Shown: positions 25,697 to 34,933 of the stretch, one piece after another
How positions within the stretch are numbered: the first letter of the stretch is position 1
How the letters are laid out: every line of letters begins with the position of its first letter
DNA from: UBA6109 sp964506465
Lineage (GTDB): Bacteria; Desulfobacterota; Syntrophia; Syntrophales; UBA6109
DNA: 64,000 nucleotides
Assembly (NCBI GenBank): GCA_964506465.1
Contig: CAZDLM010000001.1
Location: forward strand, 1 to 64,000
Reading direction: 5' to 3'
The notes under the pieces: model-generated
Told to the model about the DNA's origin: nothing
Database searches by the model: none
The model's input: only the letters and a program-made list of their open reading frames with translations
Position numbers and translations under genes: made by a program

Positions 25697-26631
25697 CCAG
25701 CGGCGTTGTGGTAGTGGACAAGCCGGCCGGCAGGACGTCCCATGAGACGGTGACGGAAGTCCGGAAGGCGCTCGGGGTTTCCAAGGCCGGACACACGGGT
25801 ACGCTGGATCCGCTGGCCACGGGAGTTCTTCCCGTCTGTCTCAACGAGGCGACGAAACTCGTACAGTTTTTTTCTGCGGACTGGAAGGAGTATCGCGCGA
25901 CCCTGCTCCTGGGCGTCGAGACGGACACCCTGGACACGGAAGGCAAGGTTACGGCCCGCTTTGAACCCAAAGTCGGAGAAGCGGACATCGCCGAGGTCCT
26001 GAAAGGTTTCGTCGGGCGGGTGGTGCAGACGCCGCCGCTGATTTCGGCGGTCAAAATCCATGGCAGGCCTCTCTATGCGTGGACAAGAAGAGGTGTTGCG
26101 GTCGAACCGGAGCCCCGGATCGTGGAAATCGCATCGCTGGAAATCGAACGGTTCGATCTTCCGCGGGTGACGTTCAGAGTCCGCTGCTCCAAGGGAACTT
26201 ACGTCCGTTCCCTGTGTGCGGATGCCGGTCGCCTCTTGGGGTGCGGAGGATGCCTCGCGGAGTTGAGGAGAACCCGCAGCGGAAATTTTGATGAGGCGAA
26301 AGCCCTCTCCCTGAAAACCGTGGGCGAAGTGGGCCGGCAGGGCGGATGGGGCGGCGCAGTCATCTCCATGGTGGATGCGCTGCCGGATCTGGCCAGGATT
26401 CAAGTTTCTCCGGAAGACGAGAAGAGGGCGCGCGACGGCCGGCATCCGTCCGCCGGGATGATCGGCCGCTATCATCCTCCTTTTCTTGCAGCAGGAGATG
26501 TGGTAATGTTCGTTACATTGGACAAACGCCTGATCGCCATCGGGAAAATGCTGGCTTCCACCGAAGAGGCGTTGTCGATGGACGAGAACCGGCAGGTCGT
26601 CGAAATCCTGCGGGTATTCAATGAAAACTGA
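25693..26631 (+). CDS. truB: tRNA pseudouridine(55) synthase
   Basis: TruB makes pseudouridine 55 in the T-loop of tRNAs. The catalytic aspartate is Asp39 in GHTGTLDPLATG; other signatures are VVVDKPAGRTSH, RVVQTPPLISAVKI and CSKGTYVRSLCADAG. ATG 25693 overlaps the nrnA stop (ATGA) and has GGAGGA upstream. Product 312 residues, with a C-terminal PUA-like region. Confidence 0.96.
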   Translation: MTSGVVVVDKPAGRTSHETVTEVRKALGVSKAGHTGTLDPLATGVLPVCLNEATKLVQFFSADWKEYRATLLLGVETDTLDTEGKVTARFEPKVGEADIAEVLKGFVGRVVQTPPLISAVKIHGRPLYAWTRRGVAVEPEPRIVEIASLEIERFDLPRVTFRVRCSKGTYVRSLCADAGRLLGCGGCLAELRRTRSGNFDEAKALSLKTVGEVGRQGGWGGAVISMVDALPDLARIQVSPEDEKRARDGRHPSAGMIGRYHPPFLAAGDVVMFVTLDKRLIAIGKMLASTEEALSMDENRQVVEILRVFNEN

Positions 26632-26703
26632 GCGAGGAACTGGATCGTCAGTCGATTCCTCGGGAAGCGACCCAAAGATTCTAAGTAGGGAGGAAAGAAG
26701 ACC

Positions 26704-26970
26704 GTGTTAGATTCTGAGAAGAGAAAAGGGATTATCTCCAGTTACCAGGCGCACGAAAAAGATACCGGATCGCCGGAAGTCCAGATTGCCCTGCTCAGTG
26801 CGAGGATCGAATACCTGACGGAGCATTTCAAAGCTCACAAGAAGGATCATCATTCGCGGCGCGGCCTCCTGAAGCTGGTTGGCCATCGAAGACGGCTGCT
26901 GGATTATCTGAAGAACAAGGACGTGGACCGCTATAAGAACGTGATTTCGCGCCTGGGTCTCAGAAAATAG
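26704..26970 (+). CDS. rpsO: 30S ribosomal protein S15
   Basis: S15 binds 16S rRNA early in 30S assembly. The 88-residue protein has the family signature TGSPEVQIALLSARIEYLTEHF and HHSRRGLLKLVGHRRRLLDYL. It uses a GTG start at 26704 after GGGAGGAAAG. The order truB-rpsO-pnp is conserved in many proteobacteria. Confidence 0.97.
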   Translation: MLDSEKRKGIISSYQAHEKDTGSPEVQIALLSARIEYLTEHFKAHKKDHHSRRGLLKLVGHRRRLLDYLKNKDVDRYKNVISRLGLRK

Positions 26971-26992
26971 ACGAAAGAGGTCCGTCCGGTCT

Positions 26993-27027
26993 GCGTCCCG
27001 CCGCCGACTGCGTCAGCGGCGGGATGC
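26993..27027 (+). promoter_or_regulatory. rpsO-pnp intergenic hairpin
   Basis: GCGTCCCGCCGC (26993-27004) pairs with GCGGCGGGATGC (27016-27027), twelve pairs with one G-U and an eleven-base loop. No T-run follows. In E. coli the corresponding rpsO-pnp gap holds a terminator and an RNase III site through which PNPase autoregulates; this hairpin is placed to do the same (inference). Confidence 0.65.
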
Positions 27028-27054
27028 TTCATCTGATCAAGGAAAGGAATATTC

Positions 27055-29175
27055 ATGAGTAAATCGTATAGCGTTGATTTTGCGGGGAGACCCATCACCT
27101 TGAAGGCCCACTACGTGGCCGGACAGGCCGATGGCGCCATCTGGGTCGGTTATGGAGACACGGTCGTATTGGTGACAGCCGTATCGCTGCACAGCGGCAG
27201 AGAGGGCATCGATTTCATGCCCCTGACCGTCGATTACGAGGAAAAGACGTTTGCCGCCGGAAAGATCCCCGGCGGTTTCTTCAAGAGAGAGGGGCGCCCG
27301 AACGAGCGGGAGATTTTGACGTCGCGGCTGATCGATCGATCCATCCGCCCGCTGTTTCCCAAGGGATACACGCTCGAAACTCAGCTTGTCGCCACGCTGC
27401 TTTCCGTCGATGCGCAAAACGACTCCGGCATTGCAGCCATGCTGGGCGCTTCGGCGGCCCTCGTGATTTCGGACATCCCGTTCAAGGGACCGATCGCGGG
27501 GGTCCGGGTCGGGCGAGTCGAGGGTGCCTTTGTCTGCAATCCTCCGGCCGATCTTCTTGCGCAGAGCGATATGAGTCTTTTCGTTACAGGCCGCAAGGTG
27601 GAGCCCGGCACCGGCGGAAAGGCCTATGACGTGAATCTGGTCATGCTGGAAGGAGAAGCCGGGGAAGTCGAGGATGACGCCGTGGTGGACGCGATTGCCT
27701 TCGGCCTGGAAGCCCTCCGGCCGGTGATCGATCTGCAGGACCGCATGCGTTCGGAGATCGGGCGCGAGAAGCGGGCATTCAGTGCGTTCATGGTGGATGA
27801 TTCCGTGCGGGCGGCTGTAGAGGAAAAGGCGTTGCCGCCGCTTCGGGAGGCGTACCGGCTGCCGAAAAAACAGGAGCGCTACGCAAAGCTCGATTCGATC
27901 CGGGCGGATGTCATCCGGGAAGTGTCCGGTGACGATTCCCTGAAGAAGGCGGCTGCGGCGAGTGCCGTGGAAGCAGCGGAACGCCGCGTACTGAGAGAAA
28001 TGATCTTCCGCGAAAAAAAGAGAATCGACGGCCGCGCCTTCAACGACATACGGCCGATCAGTTCCGAAGCCGGGATCCTGCCCCGGGCGCACGGATCCGC
28101 GCTTTTTACCCGCGGCGAAACTCAGGCCCTAGCCGCGCTGACCCTCGGGACATCTTCAGATGAACAGCGTCTGGACTACGTTGCCGGCGAAGAGATGCGG
28201 TCATTTCTTCTTCATTACAATTTTCCTCCTTTCTGCGTGGGGGAGGCGAAACCGCTGCGAAGTCCGGGCCGGAGGGAAATCGGCCACGGGAACCTCGCGA
28301 GGAAAGCGCTCCTGCCGGTTTTGCCGTCCCAGGAAACCTTCCCCTATACGATCCGGATCGTTTCGGAGATCCTGTCCTCGAACGGCTCCTCTTCGATGGC
28401 GACCGTATGCGGGGGGATTCTCTGCCTGATGGACGGCGGCGTGCCCGTCAAGGATGTGGTCGCGGGGATCGCCATGGGGCTGCTCAAAGAAGGGGACGAT
28501 GTGGTCATCCTGTCCGATATTCTCGGGGACGAAGACCACGCGGGCGACATGGATTTCAAGGTTTGCGGAACCAAGCGCGGCGTTACGGCCATGCAGATGG
28601 ATATCAAGATCGACGGCGTCACGATGGAGATTCTGAGAAAGGCGCTTGCGCAGGCTCGAGCCGGCAGGGTCTTTATCATCGACAAGATTCAGGAGACCCT
28701 GGCGAAGCCCAGACCGGACATCTCTGCCTATGCGCCGCGCATTACGCAGGTCATGGTGAGACCGGACAGGGTGAGGGACGTGATCGGCAGCGGCGGCAAG
28801 AATATCCGCCAGATCATCAGTGAGACAGGCGTGACCATCGACGTCGAGGATGACGGCACCGTGACCATTGCCTCCAGCGATGCCGAGGCGGCCGCCCGTG
28901 CCGTCCAGATGGTCAAATGGCTTACGGAGGATGCGGAAATCGGGAAGATCTATCGCGGCACCGTGAAGAAGGTAGTCGACTTCGGCGCCTTCGTGGAGAT
29001 TCTGCCGGGGACGGAGGGCTTAGTTCACATTTCCCAGTTGGACAAGGAGCGTGTCAAGAAGGTCACCGATATCGTCAACGAGGGGGATGAGGTTCTCGTC
29101 AAGGTGATCGAGATCGATAAGCAGGGAAAGATCCGGCTGAGCAGGAAGGATGCATTAGGGGCCGATGTATCATAA
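27055..29175 (+). CDS. pnp: Polyribonucleotide nucleotidyltransferase
   Basis: PNPase is the trimeric phosphorolytic 3'-5' exoribonuclease. The 706-residue product has two RNase PH domains (VLVTAVS...; SALFTRGETQALAALTLG), the catalytic LSDILGDEDHAGDMDFKV segment, then a KH domain (VIGSGGKNIRQIISETG) and an S1 domain (GKIYRGTVKKVVDFGAFVEILPG). AAGGAAAGG precedes ATG 27055. Its stop overlaps the next gene by 11 bp. Confidence 0.97.
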   Translation: MSKSYSVDFAGRPITLKAHYVAGQADGAIWVGYGDTVVLVTAVSLHSGREGIDFMPLTVDYEEKTFAAGKIPGGFFKREGRPNEREILTSRLIDRSIRPLFPKGYTLETQLVATLLSVDAQNDSGIAAMLGASAALVISDIPFKGPIAGVRVGRVEGAFVCNPPADLLAQSDMSLFVTGRKVEPGTGGKAYDVNLVMLEGEAGEVEDDAVVDAIAFGLEALRPVIDLQDRMRSEIGREKRAFSAFMVDDSVRAAVEEKALPPLREAYRLPKKQERYAKLDSIRADVIREVSGDDSLKKAAAASAVEAAERRVLREMIFREKKRIDGRAFNDIRPISSEAGILPRAHGSALFTRGETQALAALTLGTSSDEQRLDYVAGEEMRSFLLHYNFPPFCVGEAKPLRSPGRREIGHGNLARKALLPVLPSQETFPYTIRIVSEILSSNGSSSMATVCGGILCLMDGGVPVKDVVAGIAMGLLKEGDDVVILSDILGDEDHAGDMDFKVCGTKRGVTAMQMDIKIDGVTMEILRKALAQARAGRVFIIDKIQETLAKPRPDISAYAPRITQVMVRPDRVRDVIGSGGKNIRQIISETGVTIDVEDDGTVTIASSDAEAAARAVQMVKWLTEDAEIGKIYRGTVKKVVDFGAFVEILPGTEGLVHISQLDKERVKKVTDIVNEGDEVLVKVIEIDKQGKIRLSRKDALGADVS

Positions 29176-30415
29176 GACCGTTCTGGACAACGGCGTCCGA
29201 ATTCTCTCCGAGCGGATCCCGCATGTCAGGTCGATTTCCATCGGAGCATGGGTCCGCAGCGGATCCCGTTACGAGTCGCCGGAAACAAACGGGATGGCCC
29301 ATTTCATCGAGCACATGCTTTTCAAGGGGACGCGATCGCGAACTGCCTTCGACATCGCGTCCCTCATCGATTCTGTCGGCGGCCTCATGAACGCCGTTAC
29401 CGGCAAGGAATGGACCTCGTTCTACCTGAAAATCCCCGACTACCACTTGACATTGTCGATTGATCTTCTGTCCGATATCTTTAAAAACTCCCTGTTTGAC
29501 GAAGATGACATCCGGAAAGAAAAGATGGTCGTTCTCCAGGAGATCCACATGCTGGAGGATTCTCCGGGTGAGTACATTCACGATTTGTTCGAAGGACGTT
29601 TCTGGACAGGACATCCTCTCGGACGTCCCGTTTTGGGGAAAGTCGAGGTCGTCGAAAATTTCCAGCGGGATGCCATCCTGCGTTTCTTTCAAGATCGCTA
29701 CGGAGGCGACAGGCTGATCATCACCGCGGCGGGGTGCCTCGATCATGACCCGCTGGTGAAGATGCTGACGAATTCCTTTACCGGTACCGTCCGAACCGGC
29801 GGAACAAGACAGGAGCCCTGTGATGAGCCCCGTCCGCGGAAAACGATTGCCGTCTGGGAAAAGGACCTCGAGCAGGTCCACCTGGTGATCGGTTCGACGG
29901 CGCCCTCTTCGGTGAACCCCCGGCGGTTCGCGGGCTTTGTGCTGAACGCGGCGTTGGGCGGGAACATGAGCTCGGTTCTCTTTCAGGAGGTTCGGGAGAA
30001 GCGCGGACTCGCCTATTCCATTTATTCCTATCTTAATTCCTATGCGGATACAGGTCTGATCGGCATTTATGCAGGGGTTGACAAGGGTGACTTCGCGGAA
30101 GTCGTGGATCTTGTCGTGGCCGCCCTTCGTCGCATGGCCGATGGGCGCTTGTCGGAAGAGGAATTGGCGCGCGCCAAGGAGTCCTTGAAGGGCAGTTATC
30201 TCCTGAGCATGGAGAGCACGGACAATCGCATGAGCCGTCTTGCCCGCAATGAGATCCACTTCGGCCGGTCCGTGCCCGTGGAGGAGGTCATCGCCCAGAT
30301 CGAGGCGGTGTCCGCCGAGGATGTCCGCAGTCTCGCGGAAGAGATGTTCGATCCCCGGCTGTTGTCGCTGGCCGTCACAGGGCCGATTTCCGAAAGGGAC
30401 GCGAAGCTCCCCTGA
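29165..30415 (+). CDS. M16-family zinc peptidase (processing-peptidase-like)
   Basis: A 416-residue inverzincin-type metalloprotease. The inverted zinc motif HFIEH places His46 and His50 as ligands with Glu49 as general base, and EIHMLEDSP supplies the third ligand region. The C-terminal half is the inactive M16-C domain with REKRGLAYSIYSYL. It overlaps pnp by 11 bp; a pnp-M16 pair is common in bacteria, where the protease resembles mitochondrial processing peptidase. Substrate is unknown. Confidence 0.92.
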   Translation: MYHKTVLDNGVRILSERIPHVRSISIGAWVRSGSRYESPETNGMAHFIEHMLFKGTRSRTAFDIASLIDSVGGLMNAVTGKEWTSFYLKIPDYHLTLSIDLLSDIFKNSLFDEDDIRKEKMVVLQEIHMLEDSPGEYIHDLFEGRFWTGHPLGRPVLGKVEVVENFQRDAILRFFQDRYGGDRLIITAAGCLDHDPLVKMLTNSFTGTVRTGGTRQEPCDEPRPRKTIAVWEKDLEQVHLVIGSTAPSSVNPRRFAGFVLNAALGGNMSSVLFQEVREKRGLAYSIYSYLNSYADTGLIGIYAGVDKGDFAEVVDLVVAALRRMADGRLSEEELARAKESLKGSYLLSMESTDNRMSRLARNEIHFGRSVPVEEVIAQIEAVSAEDVRSLAEEMFDPRLLSLAVTGPISERDAKLP

Positions 30416-30434
30416 CGCGAGCGCGGGTACCGGC

Positions 30435-30896
30435 ATGGAAAAATTGACGATCCGGATTCAGCGATGCGCAGGCTGCGACGACGTTCCTCTCCCGCGTTAC
30501 ATGACGGCCGCAGCGGCGGGGATGGATGTCTACGCGGCCGTGGAGGAGGAACTGGTGATCGGCCCCGGACAAAGGGCGAAGATCCCGACCGGGTTCTCCA
30601 TCGAACTGCCTCCCGGCTACGAAGCGCAGATACGGCCCAGAAGCGGCATGGCGATCCGCAACGGCATCACACTGGTCAATTCCCCGGGCACCGTCGATGC
30701 CGACTACCGAGGCCGGGTTGCGGTCATTTTGATCAACCACGGCGGGGAATCCTTCACGGTAAAACGGGGTGACCGGATCGCCCAGATGATCGTGCAGCGG
30801 GTCTGCCGCGTCTCCTGGCTGGAGGTGGAGGAACTGACCTCGACGGCCAGGGGAGACGGCGGTTTCGGCCACACCGGAGCAGAAACGGGAGAATGA
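30435..30896 (+). CDS. dut: Deoxyuridine 5'-triphosphate nucleotidohydrolase
   Basis: dUTPase hydrolyses dUTP to dUMP, keeping uracil out of DNA and feeding dTMP synthesis. The 153-residue subunit shows all five trimeric-dUTPase motifs: AGMDVYA, RPRSGMA, NSPGTVDADYRG, RGDRIAQMIV and the flexible C-terminal GDGGFGHTG. Start chosen at ATG 30435 to match family length; it has only a weak ribosome site and lies 19 bp after the protease gene, so coupling is likely. Confidence 0.95.
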   Translation: MEKLTIRIQRCAGCDDVPLPRYMTAAAAGMDVYAAVEEELVIGPGQRAKIPTGFSIELPPGYEAQIRPRSGMAIRNGITLVNSPGTVDADYRGRVAVILINHGGESFTVKRGDRIAQMIVQRVCRVSWLEVEELTSTARGDGGFGHTGAETGE

Positions 30897-30932
30897 GGTG
30901 ATGCAGAATCCCACAGGAAGGAATGTCACCGT

Positions 30933-32108
30933 ATGAAGAAGCATCGGGTGAACAAGACCTACGAGGAGATCAACGAAAAGATTCGTCAAGGCAAAGCCGT
31001 CGTCGTCACGGCCGAAGAGATGATCGACGTTGTGGAGCGTCACAGCGACATCGATGCGGCGCACAAGATCGATGTCGTGACGACGGGGACATTCAGTCCG
31101 ATGTGCTCATCCGGGGCCTTCCTGAATTTCGGCCACACCTCGCCGAAGATTCGCGCATCGAAGGTCTGGTTGAATGATGTGCCTGCGTATGGGGGCATTG
31201 CCGCCGTCGACTGTTTCCTCGGAGCGACGGAAGTTGTCGAGGGAGATCCCCTCAACAGCGTATATCCGGGCGAATTCAACTACGGCGGCGGTCACGTCAT
31301 CGAAGATCTGGTTGCGGGCAACGTCATCCGGCTGCGTGCCGAAGGGTACGGGACCGACTGTTACCCCGCGCGAAAATATGAGAAGAACATCACACTCCAC
31401 GATCTCCGCGACTCCATTCTCTTCAACCCGCGCAACGCCTACCAGAACTACAATTGCGCCGTCAACGTTTCCGATAAGACGATCTACACCTACATGGGAG
31501 TGTTGCGGCCGCGTCTGGCCAACGCGAATTACGCCACCGCCGGACAATTGAGTCCGCTCTTCAACGATCCCTATTATCGAACGATCGGAATCGGCACGCG
31601 AATCTTTCTGGGCGGAGCCCAGGGGTTTGTTGCCTGGCCGGGGACGCAGCACGCCCCGAATGCCCTCCGCGGGGAAAACGGCGTTCCCCGCGAAGGTGCG
31701 GGCACGATCGCGACCATCGGGAATCTCAAAGAGATGAGCCCGGAGTGGCTTGTCGGTGCCAGCATCCTGGGCTACGGCGTTTCCCTGTATGTCGGCATCG
31801 GTATCCCCATTCCGATCCTCAACGAAGAGATGGCGCGGTTTACGGCGGTTCGCGATGAGAATATCTACACCCAGGTCCACGATTACAGCATGGATTACCC
31901 GAAGGGCACGGGAAAGGTCCTTGGGCAGGTAAGTTATAAGGAACTCCGGAGCGGCGCGATTGTGCTCAACGGAAAGAAAATCACGACTGCGCCGCTTTCG
32001 AGCTACTTTAAGGCGCGAGAGATCGCCAACACGCTAAAAGAATGGATCGAACGCGGGGATTTCATGCTGGGTGCGCCTCAGCAGGTTCTTCCCTCCCCTG
32101 AGGCTTGA
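30933..32108 (+). CDS. DUF39 homocysteine biosynthesis protein
   Basis: This 391-residue protein belongs to the DUF39 family, implicated in methanogens and some anaerobic bacteria in making homocysteine from aspartate semialdehyde and sulfide. Conserved cysteines lie at Cys58 (SPMCSSG) and Cys143 (GTDCYPARKYE). In methanogens DUF39 often carries CBS domains and works with a NIL/ferredoxin-domain partner; this protein ends after the DUF39 core, and no such partner is adjacent. AGGAAGGA precedes the ATG. It is the last gene of the cluster, 37 bp after dut. Confidence 0.85.
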   Translation: MKKHRVNKTYEEINEKIRQGKAVVVTAEEMIDVVERHSDIDAAHKIDVVTTGTFSPMCSSGAFLNFGHTSPKIRASKVWLNDVPAYGGIAAVDCFLGATEVVEGDPLNSVYPGEFNYGGGHVIEDLVAGNVIRLRAEGYGTDCYPARKYEKNITLHDLRDSILFNPRNAYQNYNCAVNVSDKTIYTYMGVLRPRLANANYATAGQLSPLFNDPYYRTIGIGTRIFLGGAQGFVAWPGTQHAPNALRGENGVPREGAGTIATIGNLKEMSPEWLVGASILGYGVSLYVGIGIPIPILNEEMARFTAVRDENIYTQVHDYSMDYPKGTGKVLGQVSYKELRSGAIVLNGKKITTAPLSSYFKAREIANTLKEWIERGDFMLGAPQQVLPSPEA

Positions 32109-32227
32109 AGTAGAAGAATTCGCGCAGGTGTGTTTCACCAAAGCCCGACGGCATCGGCATTCCATGGTGCCATAATCGGCTGATCTACGCTGTGTTTGGC
32201 TTTTAAAAGGTTGCATAACTTTTTTTA

Positions 32228-32256
32228 TTGCAATCGTTACGGAATTCGTTTATAGT
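32228..32256 (+). promoter_or_regulatory. Sigma70 promoter of the ftsB-pil operon
   Basis: TTGCAA (32228-32233), exactly 17 bp, then TATAGT (32251-32256). The predicted start near 32263 gives a 46-nt leader to the ftsB-like gene. It is the only clear promoter between 32109 and pilM, so it probably drives pilMNOPQ too. Confidence 0.75.
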
Positions 32257-32308
32257 CGCGCAAAATGATTTCTTTTTTAACCCATCCCTTGAGGGGTTTC
32301 GGGCGGAA

Positions 32309-32575
32309 ATGAAGGTCGGTCGGTACGTCGTGGCGCTTGTGATCGTGATCGGCGCGTTTATCGCCTTCGGGAAGCGCGGCCTCCTGGATAATTATCTCGT
32401 GACGCAAAAACTCACGTCGCTCAGGGAAACAAACTATTCTCTGGCCGTGGAGAATGCAAAATTGAGGAAGAGGATCACCCTTCTCAAAGAAGATCTTCCT
32501 TATATCGAGGCTGTGGCGCGGAACGAACTGGGGATGGTGAAAAAAGGGGACGTCGTATACCGGTTTGCTCCATAG
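32309..32575 (+). CDS. ftsB: FtsB/DivIC-like septum formation initiator protein
   Basis: Small bitopic membrane protein of the divisome FtsB/DivIC family: short cytoplasmic start, one transmembrane helix (YVVALVIVIGAFIAFG, about 5-20), then a periplasmic coiled coil (LRETNYSLAVENAKLRKRI) and the family ending YIEAVARNELGMVKKGDVVYRF. Start chosen at ATG 32309 (88 residues), because 27 upstream in-frame codons overlap the promoter and are not membrane-like. Placement directly ahead of pilM suggests shared transcription of a division gene with pilus assembly genes. Confidence 0.85.
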   Translation: MKVGRYVVALVIVIGAFIAFGKRGLLDNYLVTQKLTSLRETNYSLAVENAKLRKRITLLKEDLPYIEAVARNELGMVKKGDVVYRFAP

Positions 32576-32614
32576 GTCCGGCTGCCTGAATACCGGAATG
32601 ATAGGCGGGGATCC

Positions 32615-33697
32615 ATGTTCGACTGGAAAAATCTGTTTTCAGGAAGCAAACAACTGGTAGGTCTGGACATCGGCTCCAGCTCGCTGAAACTCGCCGAAAT
32701 CCAGGGAGAAACCGGAAAATACGTTCTCAGCCGCTTTTCTCAACTGCCCTTGGAGGAAGGTGTCATCGCAGAGGGTGTCCCGGTCGAGCACGAAAAGCTC
32801 GTCGCGGGCATCAAGACCCTCTTCAAGGAATCTGGTTGCAGCCGCAAGAACGTCGTGACTTCGCTGTCCGGTCATTCCGTGATCATCAAGAAGGTCAATC
32901 TCCCCACCATGGAAGAGGCGGAGATGCGCGATCTGATCCGCGACGAAGCCGGGAAATACCTGCCTTTCGACAATATGGAGGAAGTGAATTTCGACTTCCA
33001 GATTGTCGGACCCAGCGAATTCAATCCCAACCAACTTGACGTAATCCTTGTCGCCGCCAAAAAGGACATCATCACGACCTATACGGAGATCATCCGCGAG
33101 GCGGGACTCCAGGCACTGGTCATGGATGTGGATGCCTTTGCCTTGGAAACGCTCTACGAGGAAAACTACGATCCTGAAGAAAACGAAGTCGACGTCCTGG
33201 TCAACATCGGGGCAAGTATTACAAACATCAATGTCATCAAGAACGGGTCGTCCCTCTTTACAAGGGATTTCACAATTGCGGGCAATGCCGTGACGGAATC
33301 TGTAAAAGACCGTCTGGGCCTGCCGAGTACGGCGGATGCGGAGAAAGTCAAACTGGAGGGCTTTGGCGATGACGCGGCGACCAAAGCATCATCCCGGGAA
33401 AGTCTCCATCTGTATGCGGAACCGATCTGCATGGAGGTTGAGCGGTCCGTCGAGTACTTCCGGTCGACATCCGGCGAAATGAACATCAAGAACGTGATCC
33501 TGTCGGGCGGCAGTGCGCGTATCCCGGGCCTGGCCGGCGACCTGGCCCAGCGGCTGAGCATCGAAACGCAGATCATCGACCCGTTCAAGAAGATCGACTA
33601 CAACAAGAAAACCTTTACTCCCGAAACGATCGAGCAGATTGCCCCGGTCGCAGCGGTGAGCATCGGATTGGCCCTGAGGAGGCTGGGAGATAAATGA
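32615..33697 (+). CDS. pilM: Type IV pilus assembly protein PilM
   Basis: PilM is an actin-like cytoplasmic ATPase that binds the N-terminus of PilN and links the alignment subcomplex to the pilus motors. The 360-residue product has the actin-fold nucleotide signatures VGLDIGSSSLKLAEI at about 15-29, VLVNIGASITNINVI and VILSGGSARIPGL. It is the first of five pil genes in the usual order, and the pilN start overlaps its stop (ATGA). Confidence 0.95.
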   Translation: MFDWKNLFSGSKQLVGLDIGSSSLKLAEIQGETGKYVLSRFSQLPLEEGVIAEGVPVEHEKLVAGIKTLFKESGCSRKNVVTSLSGHSVIIKKVNLPTMEEAEMRDLIRDEAGKYLPFDNMEEVNFDFQIVGPSEFNPNQLDVILVAAKKDIITTYTEIIREAGLQALVMDVDAFALETLYEENYDPEENEVDVLVNIGASITNINVIKNGSSLFTRDFTIAGNAVTESVKDRLGLPSTADAEKVKLEGFGDDAATKASSRESLHLYAEPICMEVERSVEYFRSTSGEMNIKNVILSGGSARIPGLAGDLAQRLSIETQIIDPFKKIDYNKKTFTPETIEQIAPVAAVSIGLALRRLGDK

Positions 33698-34242
33698 TCA
33701 AAATCAACCTCCTACCCTATCGGGAAAAAGAAAAGAAAGAGAACCTGGCCCGTCAATTGATCATTATCGGGGCGACTTTCATTATCTTCGTGGCGATCCT
33801 CCTGTCCGTGTATTTCTATTTCATCATGAGCATAAAATCGCTTGAGGCGGACATCAAGAAGAGCGAGACAGAGCTCGCGAGACTGACCAAGATTTTGGGG
33901 GACATCGAAGTCTTCAAGGCAGACAAGAAGGTCATGGAGAAGAAGCTGGCGGTCATCCAGAACCTCGAGGTGAACCGGATGGCCCCCGTTCAGCTGTTCG
34001 AAGAACTGGCCAGGCTCGTTCCCACGAAGGATGTCTGGCTGGAGAAGGTGGTGGAATCGGGCAGTTCGTTGCGGATCGAAGGGGTCGGCAGAGACAACAT
34101 CTCCATTGCGCTCTTCATGAAAAATCTGGAGAATTCCACCCACGTCAAATCGGTCGATCTCGTGCTTTCCAAGCAGGCGGAAATCAGCGGTGTGAAACTC
34201 CAACGGTTTGTCCTTTCGTGCATGACGAAGAAGGTTCAATAG
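33694..34242 (+). CDS. pilN: Type IV pilus assembly protein PilN
   Basis: Bitopic inner-membrane protein that pairs with PilO and recruits PilM through its cytoplasmic N-terminal MIKINLLPYREKEK motif, which is intact here. One transmembrane helix (LIIIGATFIIFVAILLSVYFYF, about 22-43) leads into a periplasmic coiled coil and ferredoxin-like domain. 182 residues, typical length. Overlaps pilM by four bases. Confidence 0.94.
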   Translation: MIKINLLPYREKEKKENLARQLIIIGATFIIFVAILLSVYFYFIMSIKSLEADIKKSETELARLTKILGDIEVFKADKKVMEKKLAVIQNLEVNRMAPVQLFEELARLVPTKDVWLEKVVESGSSLRIEGVGRDNISIALFMKNLENSTHVKSVDLVLSKQAEISGVKLQRFVLSCMTKKVQ

Positions 34243-34249
34243 GCGGCGT

Positions 34250-34933
34250 ATGGCGATCACGGTTGAGGACATCAAGAAGCTTTCACCGCAGAAGAAGGCC
34301 CTGGTACTGGCGGGGATCTACCTTTTGCTGGGTTATTTCTTTTTCTTCTTCTTCATCCAGTCGGAGTTGGAAAAGAAAGGAACTCTCGATACGAAGCTCC
34401 AGGAACTGAATCAGCAGGTGGCCGACAAGAGCAGGATTGCCGCCCAGAAAGACAAACACCTGCGGGAACTCAACGCGCTTCGAGAGTCTTTCAAGATGGC
34501 GCTGACGAAACTTCCCAATCAGCGCGAGATCCCTGCCCTTTTCCATGCCGTTTCCGTGGCGGGCAGAGAAGCGGGCGTGGATTTTCTTCTGTTCGAGCCG
34601 GCTCCTCCCGCACCGCCGCCAAAACCCCAGGCGGCCGGACCGGCCAAACCCGACGACAAGAAGGCGGCGGCCGGGAAGCCGAAAGAGACGGACAAGTTTT
34701 ACGATGACATTCCCGTCCGCGTGACCGTCACCGGAGGTTTCCAGGGCACGGTTCTCTTCTTCGAGAAGGTGGCAAGGCTTCCCCGGATCGTCAATATCGA
34801 AGAGATCTCGATGGGGGACGGAAAGGATGTCAAAGGACGAGGCCGTATCATTAATACGAACTGCACTGTGAAGACCTATATGTTTGTAGAAAAGGCCTCT
34901 GAGAAAGGGTCGGCGGATGCCAAAAAGAAATAG
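34250..34933 (+). CDS. pilO: Type IV pilus assembly protein PilO
   Basis: Partner of PilN in the inner-membrane alignment complex. The 227-residue protein has a short cytoplasmic segment, one transmembrane helix (ALVLAGIYLLLGYFFFFFFI, about 18-37), a coiled coil, and a periplasmic ferredoxin-like fold. A Pro/Ala/Lys-rich insertion (PAPPPKPQAAGPAKPDDKK, about 122-140) interrupts the periplasmic part, longer than in most homologues. It starts eight bases after pilN and overlaps pilP by 17. Confidence 0.93.
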   Translation: MAITVEDIKKLSPQKKALVLAGIYLLLGYFFFFFFIQSELEKKGTLDTKLQELNQQVADKSRIAAQKDKHLRELNALRESFKMALTKLPNQREIPALFHAVSVAGREAGVDFLLFEPAPPAPPPKPQAAGPAKPDDKKAAAGKPKETDKFYDDIPVRVTVTGGFQGTVLFFEKVARLPRIVNIEEISMGDGKDVKGRGRIINTNCTVKTYMFVEKASEKGSADAKKK

